Below, piece by piece: positions 14,601 through 27,800 of a stretch of DNA of 64,000 nt; position 1 is the first letter of the stretch, and the number at the start of each line of letters is the position of its first letter. The DNA is from Aptenodytes patagonicus (taxonomy: Eukaryota; Chordata; Aves; Sphenisciformes; Spheniscidae). The stretch is from NCBI RefSeq assembly GCF_965638725.1, contig NC_134951.1:72419068-72483067 (forward strand), written 5' to 3'. The position numbers and the translations under genes are program-made. Under the pieces are notes generated by a model that did no database searches, was not told the origin of the DNA, and was given only the letters and a program-made list of their open reading frames with translations.

Positions 14601-17100
14601 ATATAGCTCATTACTACATTATTTAGGTACTTGAATTATTTTCCCAACTGGAGCAACAAAATGGAGTTAAATTACTACCGCTCAACTACTTCAGTGGTCT
14701 GTTTCCTGGGGCTGATCCCAATATCCATCTGCCCTCTTCTCTGTACAATCCTTATTTAGAAGCACCAAGATTTTTGATAGACTGATTTAGGGTTTTTTGC
14801 ACATCTTTCCACACAGAATATTTACAGACACGTAGGATTCCGGCTTGCAATTCTTGCACCTAAATGTCTTGCTGTGAATGCATGGTCAGTTCTGAATTTG
14901 ACCTATGACTGAAAGCATCTGAAATGATGGCATGACAATGTTGTTATGGAAATGCCTAACATACAAAGCCATATGACACAGTAATTTTAAAAATACCTTG
15001 TCTGAGAACTAAGGATGAATTCTCAGTTGCATCACCAACAGACATATGGTCTGAAATCTGTTCTGTGAATGTGAAAATTTTGCCAATGGATTTTATAATT
15101 ATTTTACAGATTGGATTAGTTGATAAGGCATTATATGTGATTTGTTCATATTGACTTTAAATCCTAGCAAAGAAAACAGCACCATTTAGACTATAAATAA
15201 ATTGTGACATTTTCACAAACAAGCCAAAGTGTGGGTTAAAGGTACACTGTAACTCCAGTTTAAGCAAATGAGTTGTTATTAACAAGAGGATGTGAACGCA
15301 GTTGCTAGTATCAGCAGACCTATGGGATATAGGATGTCATTACTGAACCAGAAGTCACCACGTGGAAGACAAGATGAGTTATTTAAATAGTGAAATATAT
15401 GTAGGTCATCAGTGAGAGATACATGTTTTCAGTCCACTTTTTTTTTTTTTTTAAGTAGGGAGGAGGATGGCTGAGAAGGAGGAAGCAGTGGCAACTCTTT
15501 CTGAGCTATTAGTAGAAATAACAGATCTATTCCTATATGGGGGAGGTTCATATGCATGTTCTGTAATGGGGATGAAGTTAGAGGGTGAGGAGGCAGAGGC
15601 TGTGACTCAATTTACAAGTGTTATGGATTATTTTTAATACCCACTCATCTATTGTAATTCCTGTCCAGAAGTGCTTGGGAAAAAAAAAAGTAAGAAGCCA
15701 GAATAAAGCTCTTCGTAAATCTCTGTAAGATTCTCAGTCATAACCTGATGTCTGAGAGGACCTACTTTTGAAGTGGGAGAAGCAGATGAAGTAATTTATC
15801 TCATTTGAAACCCTCTGCATTGAGCTTATGTTCCTGATTTTTTGTTCTGAAGACACTTGAGAGGTAAAATGTTTATTTCTAAATGACTGCATACATAAAG
15901 ATGGAGCCCTAAAGACAGATTTTTTTTCAGGCAGCAAGAAGTCTCAAGCTTTTTCACAAAAGTGCTCCTCGCCACCGAAGTTAAATTGCATATACCACAG
16001 TCTCTTCTTTTCTAGGTGTCAGTGATACAGAAATTCAAAATCACTCCTCATTATATTTGGCACTGATCTTACTCTTAATTTGAAGCATGTGGTGCAAGCC
16101 AGAGATGTGCTTCTGTAATCAGTTGCCCTTTAAACAAATAGACTTACAGTTTATAGCAGACACATTATCAGTGGAATTAACCATTTAATTCCACTTCACA
16201 TCGATGTATTCCTAGGGGCAGCTTATCATAGCAAATATTACCTTTTCCAGTTAGTGGAAGTGTGCATCTTACAACAACAGTGATACACCCCTGGATTCCT
16301 TCTCCTTTGGGCATGCTGTAACAGGCTGCTGCCTCTGTCACAGGCTATACACTACAACTCAGAGGAAGCACAAGCTTGGCAGAGAGGTGCTGGGTAGATC
16401 CTTATTCTCCCCATCTGCTCCTTTTGAGGCACCTGTAATGGTTCTTAGTAATTTCTGAGAAACTCTGAGTAGTTTTACCCGTCAACGAGGCTGTCTGCAA
16501 AGTGTTGTATGTTTGTACTCCTTTTCTTACATCATATTGATGACAACGAACAGAGTGTGGCATTCTTAATAATTTCTCAAAAGCACTGACGTCACTTAGA
16601 GTGAACAGCTAAAGGCAGTGAGGCTGATGAAAAGCAAAAGGAGATACCTCTCTCAGTGTTTTGTATCTTCTTCTGTCAGTATGTGGTTTTCCTTTTTAAT
16701 GGGTTCACTTTCATGAGGGAAAACATCTCGGAGGCTCCCACATAAAACATTTATTTCTAGATCTCAAATATGTCATGGCGTCTGACTCAAAACCTAAGGC
16801 TGAGGAGCCCAGTTTAATGCTTATTTTACAGCAAAGCCCCAGTCTGAGAATATTTCCTTCTCAAATTGGTGAACACTGTTCTGCTAGCAACAGTCCTAAC
16901 TTCCTCTCCTTTTTCCTCTTTTCCCTCCACAAGATGGGAAACCTCTCTGAACCTCATTTTAGCATCCCCAACCTTTGCAGACAACACAATCAGCTCCTGG
17001 AGCACCACACAACCTAGCTATTTCCCAGACAGAACAGCGTCCCCCTGGAAATTCCCAAAGTGCTTCTGCTACTAGAAAGTATTTACATTTATCACATTTC
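5650..17100. other. Intergenic AT-rich stretch, no gene recognised
   Basis: About 11.5 kb lies between the two solo LTRs without a convincing coding exon, RNA gene or retroviral internal sequence. A 20-bp tandem duplication lies at 6871-6910 and a T run at about 15438-15452. A GC-richer patch at about 11470-11640 contains an 83-codon frame without family resemblance. Confidence 0.6.
6871..6910. repeat. 20-bp tandem duplication
   Basis: Two adjacent 20-bp units (AGATACAGGTACAGGTGGGT and the next 20 bases) differ at one position. No further copies were seen. Confidence 0.85.
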
Positions 17101-17105
17101 TACAT
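17101..17105 (+). repeat. Target-site duplication TACAT, left copy
   Basis: TACAT directly precedes the LTR start TGTCCTGG and recurs at 17688-17692 after the LTR end. It differs from the duplication around the first LTR. Confidence 0.85.
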
Positions 17106-17341
17106 TGTCCTGGTTTCAGCTGGGATAGTGTTAATTTTCTTCCTAGTAGCTGGTACAGTGCTGTGTTTTGTATTTAAGATGAGAACAATGTTGATAACAC
17201 ACCGATGTTTTAGTTGTTGCTAAGCAGTGCTTACACTAGTCAAGGACTTTCCAACTTCTCATGTCCTGCCAGCGAGAAGCTGGGAGGGGGCACAGCCAGG
17301 ACAGCTGACCCAAACTGGCCCAAGGGATATTCCATACCATG

Positions 17342-17349
17342 TGACGTCA
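17342..17349 (+). promoter_or_regulatory. CRE-like site TGACGTCA in LTR copy 2
   Basis: Perfect CREB/ATF octamer at the same LTR position as in copy 1, about 10 bp upstream of the TATA-like TACATAAA. Both CpG-containing octamers have survived although other positions differ between the copies. Confidence 0.6.
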
Positions 17350-17485
17350 TGCTCAGTACATAAACTGGGGGGAGCTGGCCGCGGGATGGCAACCGCTGCT
17401 TGGGGACTGGCTGGGCATCGGTCGGCGGGTGGTGAGTAATTGCACTGTGCATCACTTATTTTGTATGTTCTTTTATCATTATTAC

Positions 17486-17486
<1 letters not shown>

Positions 17487-17537
<51 letters not shown>
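17487..17537. repeat. (ATT)17 microsatellite inside LTR copy 2
   Basis: Seventeen uninterrupted ATT units occupy the place of the shorter, interrupted ATT stretch at about 5459-5484 in LTR copy 1. It probably grew by replication slippage after insertion. Confidence 0.95.
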
Positions 17538-17557
17538 TTCCCTTCCTTTTCTGTCCT

Positions 17558-17563
17558 ATTAAA
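17558..17563 (+). terminator. Polyadenylation signal ATTAAA in LTR copy 2
   Basis: It occupies the same position and the same downstream context (ACTGTCTTTATCTC) as in LTR copy 1. Confidence 0.55.
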
Positions 17564-17687
17564 CTGTCTTTATCTCAACCCATGAATTTTACTTTTTTTT
17601 CCGATTCTCTCCCCCATCCCACTGGGGTGGGGGGAGTGAGCGGACGGCTGTATGGTGTTTAGCTGCCTGCTGGGTTAAACCACAACT

Positions 17688-17692
17688 TACAT
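17688..17692 (+). repeat. Target-site duplication TACAT, right copy
   Basis: Identical to 17101-17105, directly after the LTR end. Confidence 0.85.
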
Positions 17693-18307
17693 ACTGGGGG
17701 GAAAAAAAGCCTGCCTGGACAAATTCTATCAAGTTCCCACTGCTCAGTTCAGGTAAGCTAACATCAAGATAGCAAGTATGCACATTTAACCAAATAGCAC
17801 ACATAGAATTAATTTCAAACTAAATATCTGAATATTATCCTAACTGATTTACATCTAGTTAGATGTTTATACAGATTAGCATTACCATAATATCAATATT
17901 AAACAAAAAAGCATACAAAAGTATTCCGAATAAACTCAGTAGTGGTACAATCAAAGTCACCATACTGCATTAAATGCAGAATTATAGCTAGATGTGTATG
18001 TTTTATTGATTTGGGTTTCTTAACTAATTTTTTTTTTTAATCTCAGAAGGACATCATATAATCTAAAGATATATTACATTTTGGAATACTAGAAATGCCA
18101 GAGCCAAAGCATAACATGTGACATATACTATGAAGTAGGAAGAACACAGGCATAGCCTTATCCACCGGATTTGTTCTGTGAAACAGAATGTAATTGATTT
18201 ACTTAAGTATCAGATTTCAAGAGATACTCTCAAGTACCTTTTAAGCTTACTAAGGTTACCTATTTTCTTGAAAGAATTTACAATTCAGCAATTGAGAGTC
18301 TTAATTG
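17693..18307. other. Spacer between LTR copy 2 and a CR1 fragment
   Basis: AT-rich sequence with no gene or repeat family recognised. Confidence 0.55.
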
Positions 18308-18819
18308 GCTGCACCTCAAATACTGTGTTCAGTTTTGGGCCCCTCACTACAAGACAGACATTGAGGTGCTGGAGCGCGTCCAGAGAAGGGCAATGAAGCT
18401 GCTGAAGGGTCTGGAGAACAAGTCTTATGAGGAGCAGCTGAGGGAACTGGGGTTGTTTAGCCTGGAGAAAAGGAGGCTGAGGGGAGACCTCATCGCTCTC
18501 TACAACTACCTGAAAGGAGGTTGTAGCAAGGTGGGTGTCAGTCTCTTCTCCCAAGAAACAAGTGATAGGACAAGAGGAAACAGCTTCAAGTTGTGCCAGG
18601 GGAGGTTTAGATTGGACATGAGGAAAAATTTCTTCACCGAAAGGGTTGTCAAGCATTGGAACAGGCTGCCCAGGGAAGTGGTTGAGTCACCATCCCCAGA
18701 GGTATTTAAAAGATGATGCTTAGGGGCATGGTTTAGTGGTGGACTTGGCAGTGTTAGGTTAACAGTTGGACTTGATGATCTTAAAGGTCTTTGCCAACCT
18801 CAATGATTCTATGATTCTA
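18308..18819 (+). mobile_element. CR1 LINE 3' fragment
   Basis: About 510 bp encoding the CR1 ORF2 C-terminus (from [13 protein letters not shown] to EVFKR) plus the 3' UTR, with a short ATTCTATG tail (about 18804-18819). A small deletion after the EVFKR codons removes the usual RVDVV segment and brings a stop into frame. The copy carries more substitutions than the one at 61498 and is likely older. Confidence 0.9.
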
Positions 18820-21800
18820 AAAATGTTGCTTCTTATGTTTTGCCTTTTCTTTATTGCCATTTTTTATGATGGATAGTGAAATAGTTGCTGTTTTGTATGC
18901 AATTTCTTCACCAGCTTCATATGATTCTATTTTCTCTTAAAGCACAGACACCTTCGTGTCAAGTTGAAAGCCACTGGGTGATAACTTTGCTCTGCTTAAG
19001 TCAATGATAAAGTTACCAGAATTTCAATCACTACCTGTAGGGGCATGTTTTTAAAGTCAATGTTTATACTGAGTATCTAGCAGAACTACTAGCTAGGTAT
19101 ATAAATCATGGTGATAGTGATATAATATTACACATGTCACTGCAGAGTTTGTCTTGAAGGCCCATCTACACAACTAAATTGTTGAAAGGTTGTGAGACAA
19201 GTTTATGATCTTTTATACTGATAGAAATAACTTCCTAACTCCAGCTTCGATTAAGTACCTTTCTCTTTCTCTATGTGAATACTCATTAACTAGACTTATA
19301 GTTTTAAGCTAATAATTTAATTCATGTATTTGGACCATCATTAACTACAAATCTTTCCCTAACCACTTCATAATGAAATTAAATTGTGAATTAAAAGGTA
19401 TGCTTCTGTTCTTTTATTTCAAAAATCCCCAAGTTTGAAGCTATCATAATGAAATAAATTTTGAGTAATTCAGTACCCAAACTAGATAAAGTAGTGACTG
19501 TAAAGTGAGGTGCTAAACTGTACAAATGGTACCAGAAATCAGCAAAGTCAGTAGTGTGTATTTGTAGTTTGACTTTGCACCTTGTATGTTGTTAATTCAT
19601 TAGCGAATCTACTATGTGCTCTTTATCACAATGTACAAAGACTGAGAGATCCTTCAAGGATTACAAAATCAGATGATATCACTGGGCAAAAAACTCTCAG
19701 TTACATGTACAGCGGCAAAAACTATAGGTGTGTTCTTTCCCTTCTGACTTTAGCCATCAGAGAATTACGTATTAGTTTCACAAAGAGGGAGAAACATCTT
19801 TGTATTTCTAAACTTTTGAATTTATATTAGGCACTTACAGAGATTAAAGATCACTTTAGATGATTAAACTCAGGCAAAGTCCTGTGCTAGTGTATGACCG
19901 ACTCCAGAGCTGTGAAAAAAAAATCTGAGGGAAGAGACCTCTTGTGGACATCTTACTTCCACAGATGTAGTGGACTGTTGTGTGGAGTACCAAGAAATTC
20001 CGTAAGATGTCTTGCAGAATTCCAATATTCCAGGTTTTATTTGTTTTTAGCTGCCATAGAGTACAAAAACCACCTCAGGAGTGCCAGATATTTGTATCAT
20101 ACCGAGGACTACACATTCTACCTTCACTTTGTAGAATCTTGGAAAATTGGATGAAATTATTTCATTTACTAATTCACCAAACATAGCATGTTGAGGTTCT
20201 GTTCTAATAAAAATAATATATAAGCTTATATATTACCTATATATACTGTCAACTGGCCTTAAACTAAAGAACGAGATATAGAGATGCCCATTATCACTCA
20301 CTTGAATAGAAAAAGATTACATATTGTCCTTCTAGAGAAATTCACCAAATTAAGATTTTCTTATCACTATATCTAATTGCAAAATGTAATTACACTTTGT
20401 TTTAGGTATAATTAATAATCATATAAAAACCTTTAGGATAATTTGATAGTAAGTGGAACTAAAAGAATCAATGTTCCTATTAAAATTCATTGAAAATAAG
20501 AGTTCCTCCTGTATTGTTCTCAAGTGCTATGAGCTCTAGAATCTTTTCTTATAAAATAGAAAAGTTCATTTAATAGCCTTAAAACAGCTTTTTTAAAGTT
20601 ACATCAGCATACTAATTAGAGAACAACTTTGATATCTTCCAGCGTACAGGTGCTTCCTTGCAAGGAAATAATTTGCTGTTATCGGCTGGGGCGCACACCA
20701 TGGGCTATCATTTCCCTCAGAGACAGAGACATTTAGGGGGGGAAATGAGTGGTGCAACAGGCATTTTTAGCAGTTCGAGGAACTGATGTAGTTTGGTTTC
20801 ATCAGCTACAGTATAGCTGGGAGGATGAATCATCATCCCCCTTGGTCTGTGCTTCTGGACAAAGTGTGGACAGATTTTCTTTCCTTTTCACTTTCTTTAC
20901 TTTTTACCCTGCACATCAAACAATTGGAAGTGGGGTCATGTCATGGTCAGTCCTTCCAAAGCAAGGATGAGCTGAATATGAATGCCACTGCTCTAGAGCA
21001 AACACAAGAAATAGTTCTGGTGCAGATTCTGTTGGCAGAGACCCACTCCAGAGCGACTGTCCCTTACTAGGACAACACGGCTGGTTTCCTCTCTTTGCTG
21101 GAGACTACTTTCAAAGATAATCAGAGGATAAGCCCCTGGCTATGCACCTCTACCTTAAGCTTGTTGAATTTATGGTGTCATACCTGTTCCGTTTTTACAA
21201 GAAACTTCTTGATTAGTCTGTTAGTACCCAAATCAAATAAATAAATTTCATACTCTAAAAGAAACAAATGAAGAAGAACTTACTCTTTTAAACTTAACAT
21301 AATAGACCACAAACCAGTAAATAACATAAAAGGGTTTTTTTTAAAGTAAAAATTTTAAACAGAGAAAAATGCTGACCTTCCCTATCTGTATCACTCTGAT
21401 ACGCCATTCAAGATGCCACCTGACATTATGCAGCTAAATGATTTCCAATTGCTCTTACTTCAGATTTCTGGAGCCTAGAAATAAACTCGAAGAGGGCTCA
21501 CTTGTCATTACCATTCCTTTTGCTTTTTTTTGGTAAAAAGACCTTTCTTAGGATATGTTATTTGTTTTGTGGTGTGCTCTAGTCTTTAGAATTTCCCAAA
21601 GACACCTGAAATTTCTGCTAAGATCAAAACTTCACCGTGTCTGTGGTAGTTAGGGAGTGTTATATTGATTCAGCTTTCATTACTAATCAATGGAAGTTCA
21701 CTGGAGAAGTTGTGCCAAACGAGTGTTAATTCCCCCATCACGCACACTGTCAGAAGGCGACGTTTGCACTTTGTCCTCTAATTGTGCCTGCAGACTGCCC

Positions 21801-24800
21801 CTGAAGCAGCCCTGAGGGTGGGCTGGCAGAGAAATCACACAGGAGCTTGGGTGGAGAGAAGGAACAGCCCTTTAAACTGTCATCACTGAACATGTCAGCG
21901 AGCAAAATCCTTGCCAGTGCAAAGTCAGGCAGGTTACACGAAGCAAGAAGTAATATATTCTCTAGCCCTCTTTAAAGTCTTAGATCTCTTCAAGATGGAA
22001 TGTTTTATGGATTTTTTTTTTCTTTGTGTGTCTAGGACTATGAATAAGAATCATGCTGTTTAGGATAAGAAAAAAAAAAAAAACCCAACACTTGTAACAG
22101 GGAACAAGGAAAAAGGATTTGAAAATACCTTGGCTAGTTAGGAGTCTCCTATTGTGTTAGTTATCATTAAAGAAACAAAAGTAAAATAACTAGAAAGACC
22201 TGGGTCCACTCAGACAACAAAATGATTTTACATGAACTTAATAACTTTCCTTTATGGATTACATGAGACTACTAAAGATATATCATGGGAAAATATTAAT
22301 AAAACATAGCTCCATTTTTCCAACCAGCCTGGGCAGTTTTGCAAAATGACTCTTTTGACCAGCTTTAGATGTAGGACAAGAATCTAATTTCAAGAGCATC
22401 TTGGCAAGTAGAGCAAGACTTCCAGAACAGACCACAACAATACTAATGTGGGACAGGCTATCAATTTTTCTGCATTAAACTATACTGGTTGCAACTAAAT
22501 TAGGAGAGAGCTTTAAAAGCATGTTTATTGTATTAAGAGCTTTGTGGAAGCCATTAGTAAAAACTATTTTCCAAAAGTAGTAAGTAATATTTTCAGAGTT
22601 TTTTTTTCTCTGCTTGTTTTTATTTAAAAAGAAGTACTCGTATGAAAATTTCTGTTGCTTAGGAGTACATTTGTTCCACAGGGATTTTGATATCCAGTCA
22701 GGAAAAAGCAGCAGCAGCTGATAAATTCCTATGTGCATATCTTTATGCAAATATCTCTAGTAATCAATAGAGAAAAGTGATAAAAAAACATATATGCTCT
22801 AGAAACAGAATTATTTCTATATAAAATGTTTTCAGAATTTCCCATGAGAAGACAGTAGTTTTAAAAAGCAAGTTGCAAATGCCATCCTTAATCTGGGGGG
22901 AAAAAAAAAACAACCTATGGCAAGTTTTTCACAATATATTTATGAAAGGCATAGAAGTAAAGATTAAAGGGTGCATGCATTGTCAACCTTGGAAGCAGTT
23001 CCCATTAATTAAATATGTGCATATTAAATATATTAAATATATTAAATTCTAGCTATTATGTTGAAAATATGTCTCTGTGAGAACAACTGGCTTAGCACTC
23101 CTTGTCATCTAGTCACCAGGTTACTGTCAGGGAGAGCAGCTACTGGATCACTCAAATATTTTAAGCCTCAAGAGCTTCAACAGAGCCCAAACACTGTCCC
23201 TGTTTTACTGCCCCTGCTCACTCAGGGGATGACGCTGTGCTGGTTAGGATCCTCCCTCGAGTTTCCTCTCAAGAGACACTTTGCTTTCCTGTCTTGTTCC
23301 TATCACCCAGTTGTTTTTATTGCTCTTCCACCATAATACAAATTTGTCCTTTCCCATTATTCCTGTCAAACCTGTGAGCTGCCTGGTTTCCACTTCAGCT
23401 CTCTAGAAGGCACACCATAAACATGCAGCAAATAGGGAAACGAAGCTAGAGGTAGATACAGATGCACCATAGATTGCCATAATGGATTACATTTGCTTGC
23501 ATCATTACTTTTTACTCAGAAAGATAAAGCTGCCAAGTCATTCAAAAACAAACTTCCAGAAAACAGTGCCACTTAGGCTATTTTAGCCTTCTCAATTTAG
23601 CCATTCATGTTTAGGAATACAAGCAAGAAATTCATGGCTTGTCTACCCTGCCTTTGAAGACACCTGCAGCTTAACAAACATACATAAAAGAAAGGTCAAA
23701 CTCTTCCTGCATGGCCTGTTCTCCAACTTATTTCCCCCAAACACACCCCCTGCCAGACTATTTTTCAAATTATTGCATTTAGTTCTGTTTTTCAATCCAG
23801 TCACTTTGAGGCACCTTTCTTTAGACTGGATGCAAAAGCACCTTCTTCCATTGCAGGAAGCCAATGAGATATACCCAGCTTTGCCTAAGACACGATGGAG
23901 CCCTTCCAGCTCACAGTGGATACGCAGATAGGGGTATTCATTTGCACAACAACTTTAAGCCTATTAGCTGCATACTCTTTTGCCCAAATACAAGGCAATG
24001 TTGAATCTAAGGCAATCTTCTCTGTCCAAAGAGCAAGAGTAAAAAAGAATAAAAAATTAAAAAATGAAACCTCATATGTCCCTCCTTTACCTACGCACCT
24101 TTCCGGTGCCACTGCACAGCCCACTTCCCCTGTAGTCTGACTCCATCCCCCATCCTCCTCCAGCAGGTAGGCGCCGGGTAAGTAGGAGGCTAAAGAAAAT
24201 TCATACAACTTGAGTTCCTCCTCTCACTATGACATTTTGGCTCATAGAAGACCTACGCAGACAAATAGCCCTTAGGCTGTTGTCCATAAATATAGGGTAA
24301 GCTGTAGCTTTCCGATCTTAATTCCCCAGGACAAAAGTCTGGCTTTATGTTCAAGTTAATATGTTGAAAATTTCTTAATATCAGCCTTAACTTTTAAACT
24401 GTATAGACAGGTTCCTTAAATCATTGTCCCAAGCTGATCATTGATCAGGTCAGGGTGAGGTCAGGTTCACGTCCTTCACTGTCCTTTGGGCAAAGAGTAG
24501 ATCAGGTACAAAACAGCTCACCCTCAGTCCATCTCCAGTAATAGTAAAACACCTTCATTTCGTAGTAATTTCAGTATGTATTCAGCTAAAATATACTCAC
24601 ATTAAATCTAATAAATACTTGGAAAATTATAGATTCTTTCAAAAGGACGAAAATTTTAGGCAGAAATTCTAAGACCAGTTCAATATCAATAGGAAAGTAA
24701 TCAACACTGGGCACAAAAGCCTCCTATCTTCACTTCTTGCATGCACTCTTCACATAAAAAGAAAAAAAATTGAAGCATTTGTAAACTTGTAGGACAAAAG

Positions 24801-27800
24801 CCAAAAGTAATAAGCAAACACATAGTCACAATTATGGAATCTTTATCAGGCATATGACACTAGGAACCACACAGTTTTAGTGAGATGTGTCACGTTTATC
24901 AAACATATCAAACGATCATTTATTTCTTGGACATAAAGAACATTGTTATTCAGAAAAAGAATTTTCTGTTCAATGAAAAATTCAGATTGTGAATTGCTTT
25001 CTATTCAAAATTGAGTGAGGAAACAGTTTTAATAATAATCATCTCCAAAGCCACTTAGGACAGTTAAACTACTTTGATTATATAGAATATAAGCAGCTGG
25101 GTTTGACTATTTTAATGTAATTCCTGAATTTTTTTTTTTCCAAGAGAAAAAAAAGATTGAAAATTCCAAAAATATAAAAAGTCATTTTAACATGTTTTGA
25201 GTATAAAATACTAGTGTAAACAGATATTGCCAAATATAATGTCATAATTTTGACCAGTACAAATTGGACCAAATAGTATTCTCTGGTGGAAAATTGAATA
25301 TCAACAAATTTTCTAATGGCTTTGAGGATCAGAAATTGGATAAAAGCGAATGGAAGTAGAAAAAAGTTGCACAAATTGGCATTCAGTGGATGTTCAGACA
25401 GTGTAATTTACATGTATAGGAGACAGAGGGAAGTCATTAAAGGAAAAGCAAATTATGGCATAGTGTAAGTCAAAATCTGTTCCCTTAGAACTTTAATTAG
25501 CCACCCTCATCATTGCTTTTCTCTTATAGGCACTTCTGCCCCATCTCCTTCAATCGACACCAGTCTAGTGCAGCACCTAAATTCAGGGATAAATTGCATG
25601 TTTTAATAAATACACCCATTCTCTGACAGGCTCAGGCTAGAGCTTGTCACTCTTTATGATGTTGCTAAAGTTAGGCCAGCTTTGATGGAAGATTTGCTCA
25701 CCTACCGCAGCCCTGATTTATCTGTCTTGGAACCACGATCTGAGGCAAGCTCCTTATGTTTTGTGGAACTGCAGTGGAAATTTATGGCAGCAAATATTTA
25801 TTTTTAAGGATTATTTTATTTGATTAAATACAACAGTGCATACTGTTGCACACAGCGTGATTTATAATGCGTGTCTGATATTACATTTATTTCATACTGT
25901 CCGTGCTGTTTCAGCTTTCAATGTACCATAGGCTGTCACTTGCAGGTTTGAGTTAATAGTTCATTCATATGTGTAGGACACTTCATGTTCCTCAGCAATC
26001 ACCCTGTGATGTCTTTAAGGTCTGAAAAGCATCACTAGATCAGTTTACACTTGATTTACATATTCAAGGCTGTCACCACAACAAGGTCTAGGATGTTGTT
26101 TATTTATTTGTCAACTGAAAGCTGAGATTCTTGAGCACTGTTCCTGGGCAAGGGATGAAAAATATTTGAGACTGACTGCGTGCAAAAGTTTTTCAAAGGA
26201 CGGCATTATCTTCAGCCCTGATCTTTGTGGCCATCTTCTCTATCATTACCGATTTTTCTACATCATTTTTGAATACCAGCTCTGGATGCATTTTCTTATA
26301 TTGATTTTACCAATGCTGTAAAGCATGTCATATTCCTACTCCTACTCAGGACTCCCACAACCACATAGCCATTGTCTCGCTCAGCCAACTCACTGTAATA
26401 GGAATTCAGAATGAGTCAGTTTTCTGCTCAAAACCGTGAACCTTTCTGAAATCACTGCTCGCCAGGAAACAAAGCTTCATCCTGTGCATACAATTTTATT
26501 CTTAAATATATAGATCAGCATTCAAAGTCCATTTTGCTTGAAATGGCCAAGGATGCAGGATGAACCAGCGTGCAAGCGTGGCTGGTGCCTCCTCCCCCAG
26601 GCTGGGCAGGGGACGGAGCTGCTCCCTACACAGCAGACCCTGCCCCAGGGGCAGGACCCAGTCGCCAAAGCCAGCATCAGCCATAATGTCAGGATAGGGA
26701 TGCTGGAGCAGGTCTCACAAGGTATGGCAGCAGTTTCCCATTTAGCAAGTATTAACAATACATGGGGGGAAAAGACTTTAGAAGACACATAATGAATTAA
26801 GCAATAAATCTCTTGTCATCTTTCTTTTTGTTTCTCGCTGCCATTCTCTCAAGTAATCTATCAAATCACAGTAAAAACATTTGGGCCTAGTGATCACACG
26901 TTATCATTTTCTCCACTATAATAACAATTAACAGTGCAGTTTTAATGTTCTCATATATGAAGAATGCTTCAGCTTTTTTCAAAACAACAGAAAAAAATAG
27001 TAAAAGTCTTGTGAACTGCTTATGAGACACAACCTGTTAACAGTCACTGTGACTCTTTGGCAAGTCACTTAATCTCCCCTTCTGATTTTCCTTTTTATAA
27101 TAACTTATCTTCGTCTTACGGAGTTTGATGTAAAGACTAAATAGAAATGCTTGTACAGTCCTTTAAGTATGGCAAGAACTACCAAAAAAATGAATGTATT
27201 TTTTAAATGAAAAATACATTATTGTATAATAAAATTATATGATTATAAAATTACATAATTATATAATAAAATACATATAATACAAATACTATCAATTGAG
27301 TATTGAAGTAAATGAAACAGAACATTTTAACTGAATTTCTGTTAAAACAATTTAAAAATTAGCATGATTTGTAAATCGGCTTCCCTCAAGGTTTTATTTC
27401 TAAAAACTAAATTTTAAAAATGTTGTTCAACTTTTAAATTAATAGCATTTTACTGACAGTCTTTTAAGTGTCTTTTAATTTCTTTATTCTCAAACCATAG
27501 GCAGTTGTTAGAACTTTTACGAGATCTGAAATGAGCAATATTTGAATATAAACCAACTTTAATCTCTTCTGTTTTAAAGCACTATATTGGGAAAACCTTC
27601 ACAAAATTGAATTCATTAGCTTAAGTTGTAACTACAATATAAACAGGCATACATTAGGTACTATAATCACCACGTCCTTGCAGTTACCTTTATGTTCATA
27701 CTTACAATAAGATAAATTTACAGCTCCACAGAAATTGCAGGCAGCTCAAAGCCTTGAAACACTTGCAATGTTAATCTAAATTTAGAGCAAAACGATGTAA

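Larger units (their letters stand above)
17106..17687 (+). mobile_element. Solo LTR of the same avian ERV family (copy 2)
   Basis: This 582-bp unit is alignable end to end with the LTR at 5098 and lies in the same orientation. It starts TGTCCTGGTTTCAGC and ends CCACAACT, where the final base is T instead of the expected A. TACAT duplications flank it. It holds the CRE-like TGACGTCA (17342-17349), a TATA-like TACATAAA downstream of it, a much expanded ATT repeat (17487-17537) and ATTAAA (17558-17563). Its separate duplication shows it is an independent insertion and not the 3' LTR of a provirus starting at 5098. Confidence 0.9.

Noticed and set aside
17429..17662. Poly-Tyr frame
   Set aside because: It is a translation of the ATT microsatellite inside LTR copy 2.
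5098..17687. The two LTRs as the ends of one 12.6-kb provirus
   Set aside because: Each LTR has its own, different 5-bp target-site duplication, and no gag, pol or env sequence lies between them.
27193..27220. 11-bp inverted repeat with 6-nt loop as a structured RNA
   Set aside because: It consists of A/T runs in very AT-rich DNA, where such matches are expected by chance.
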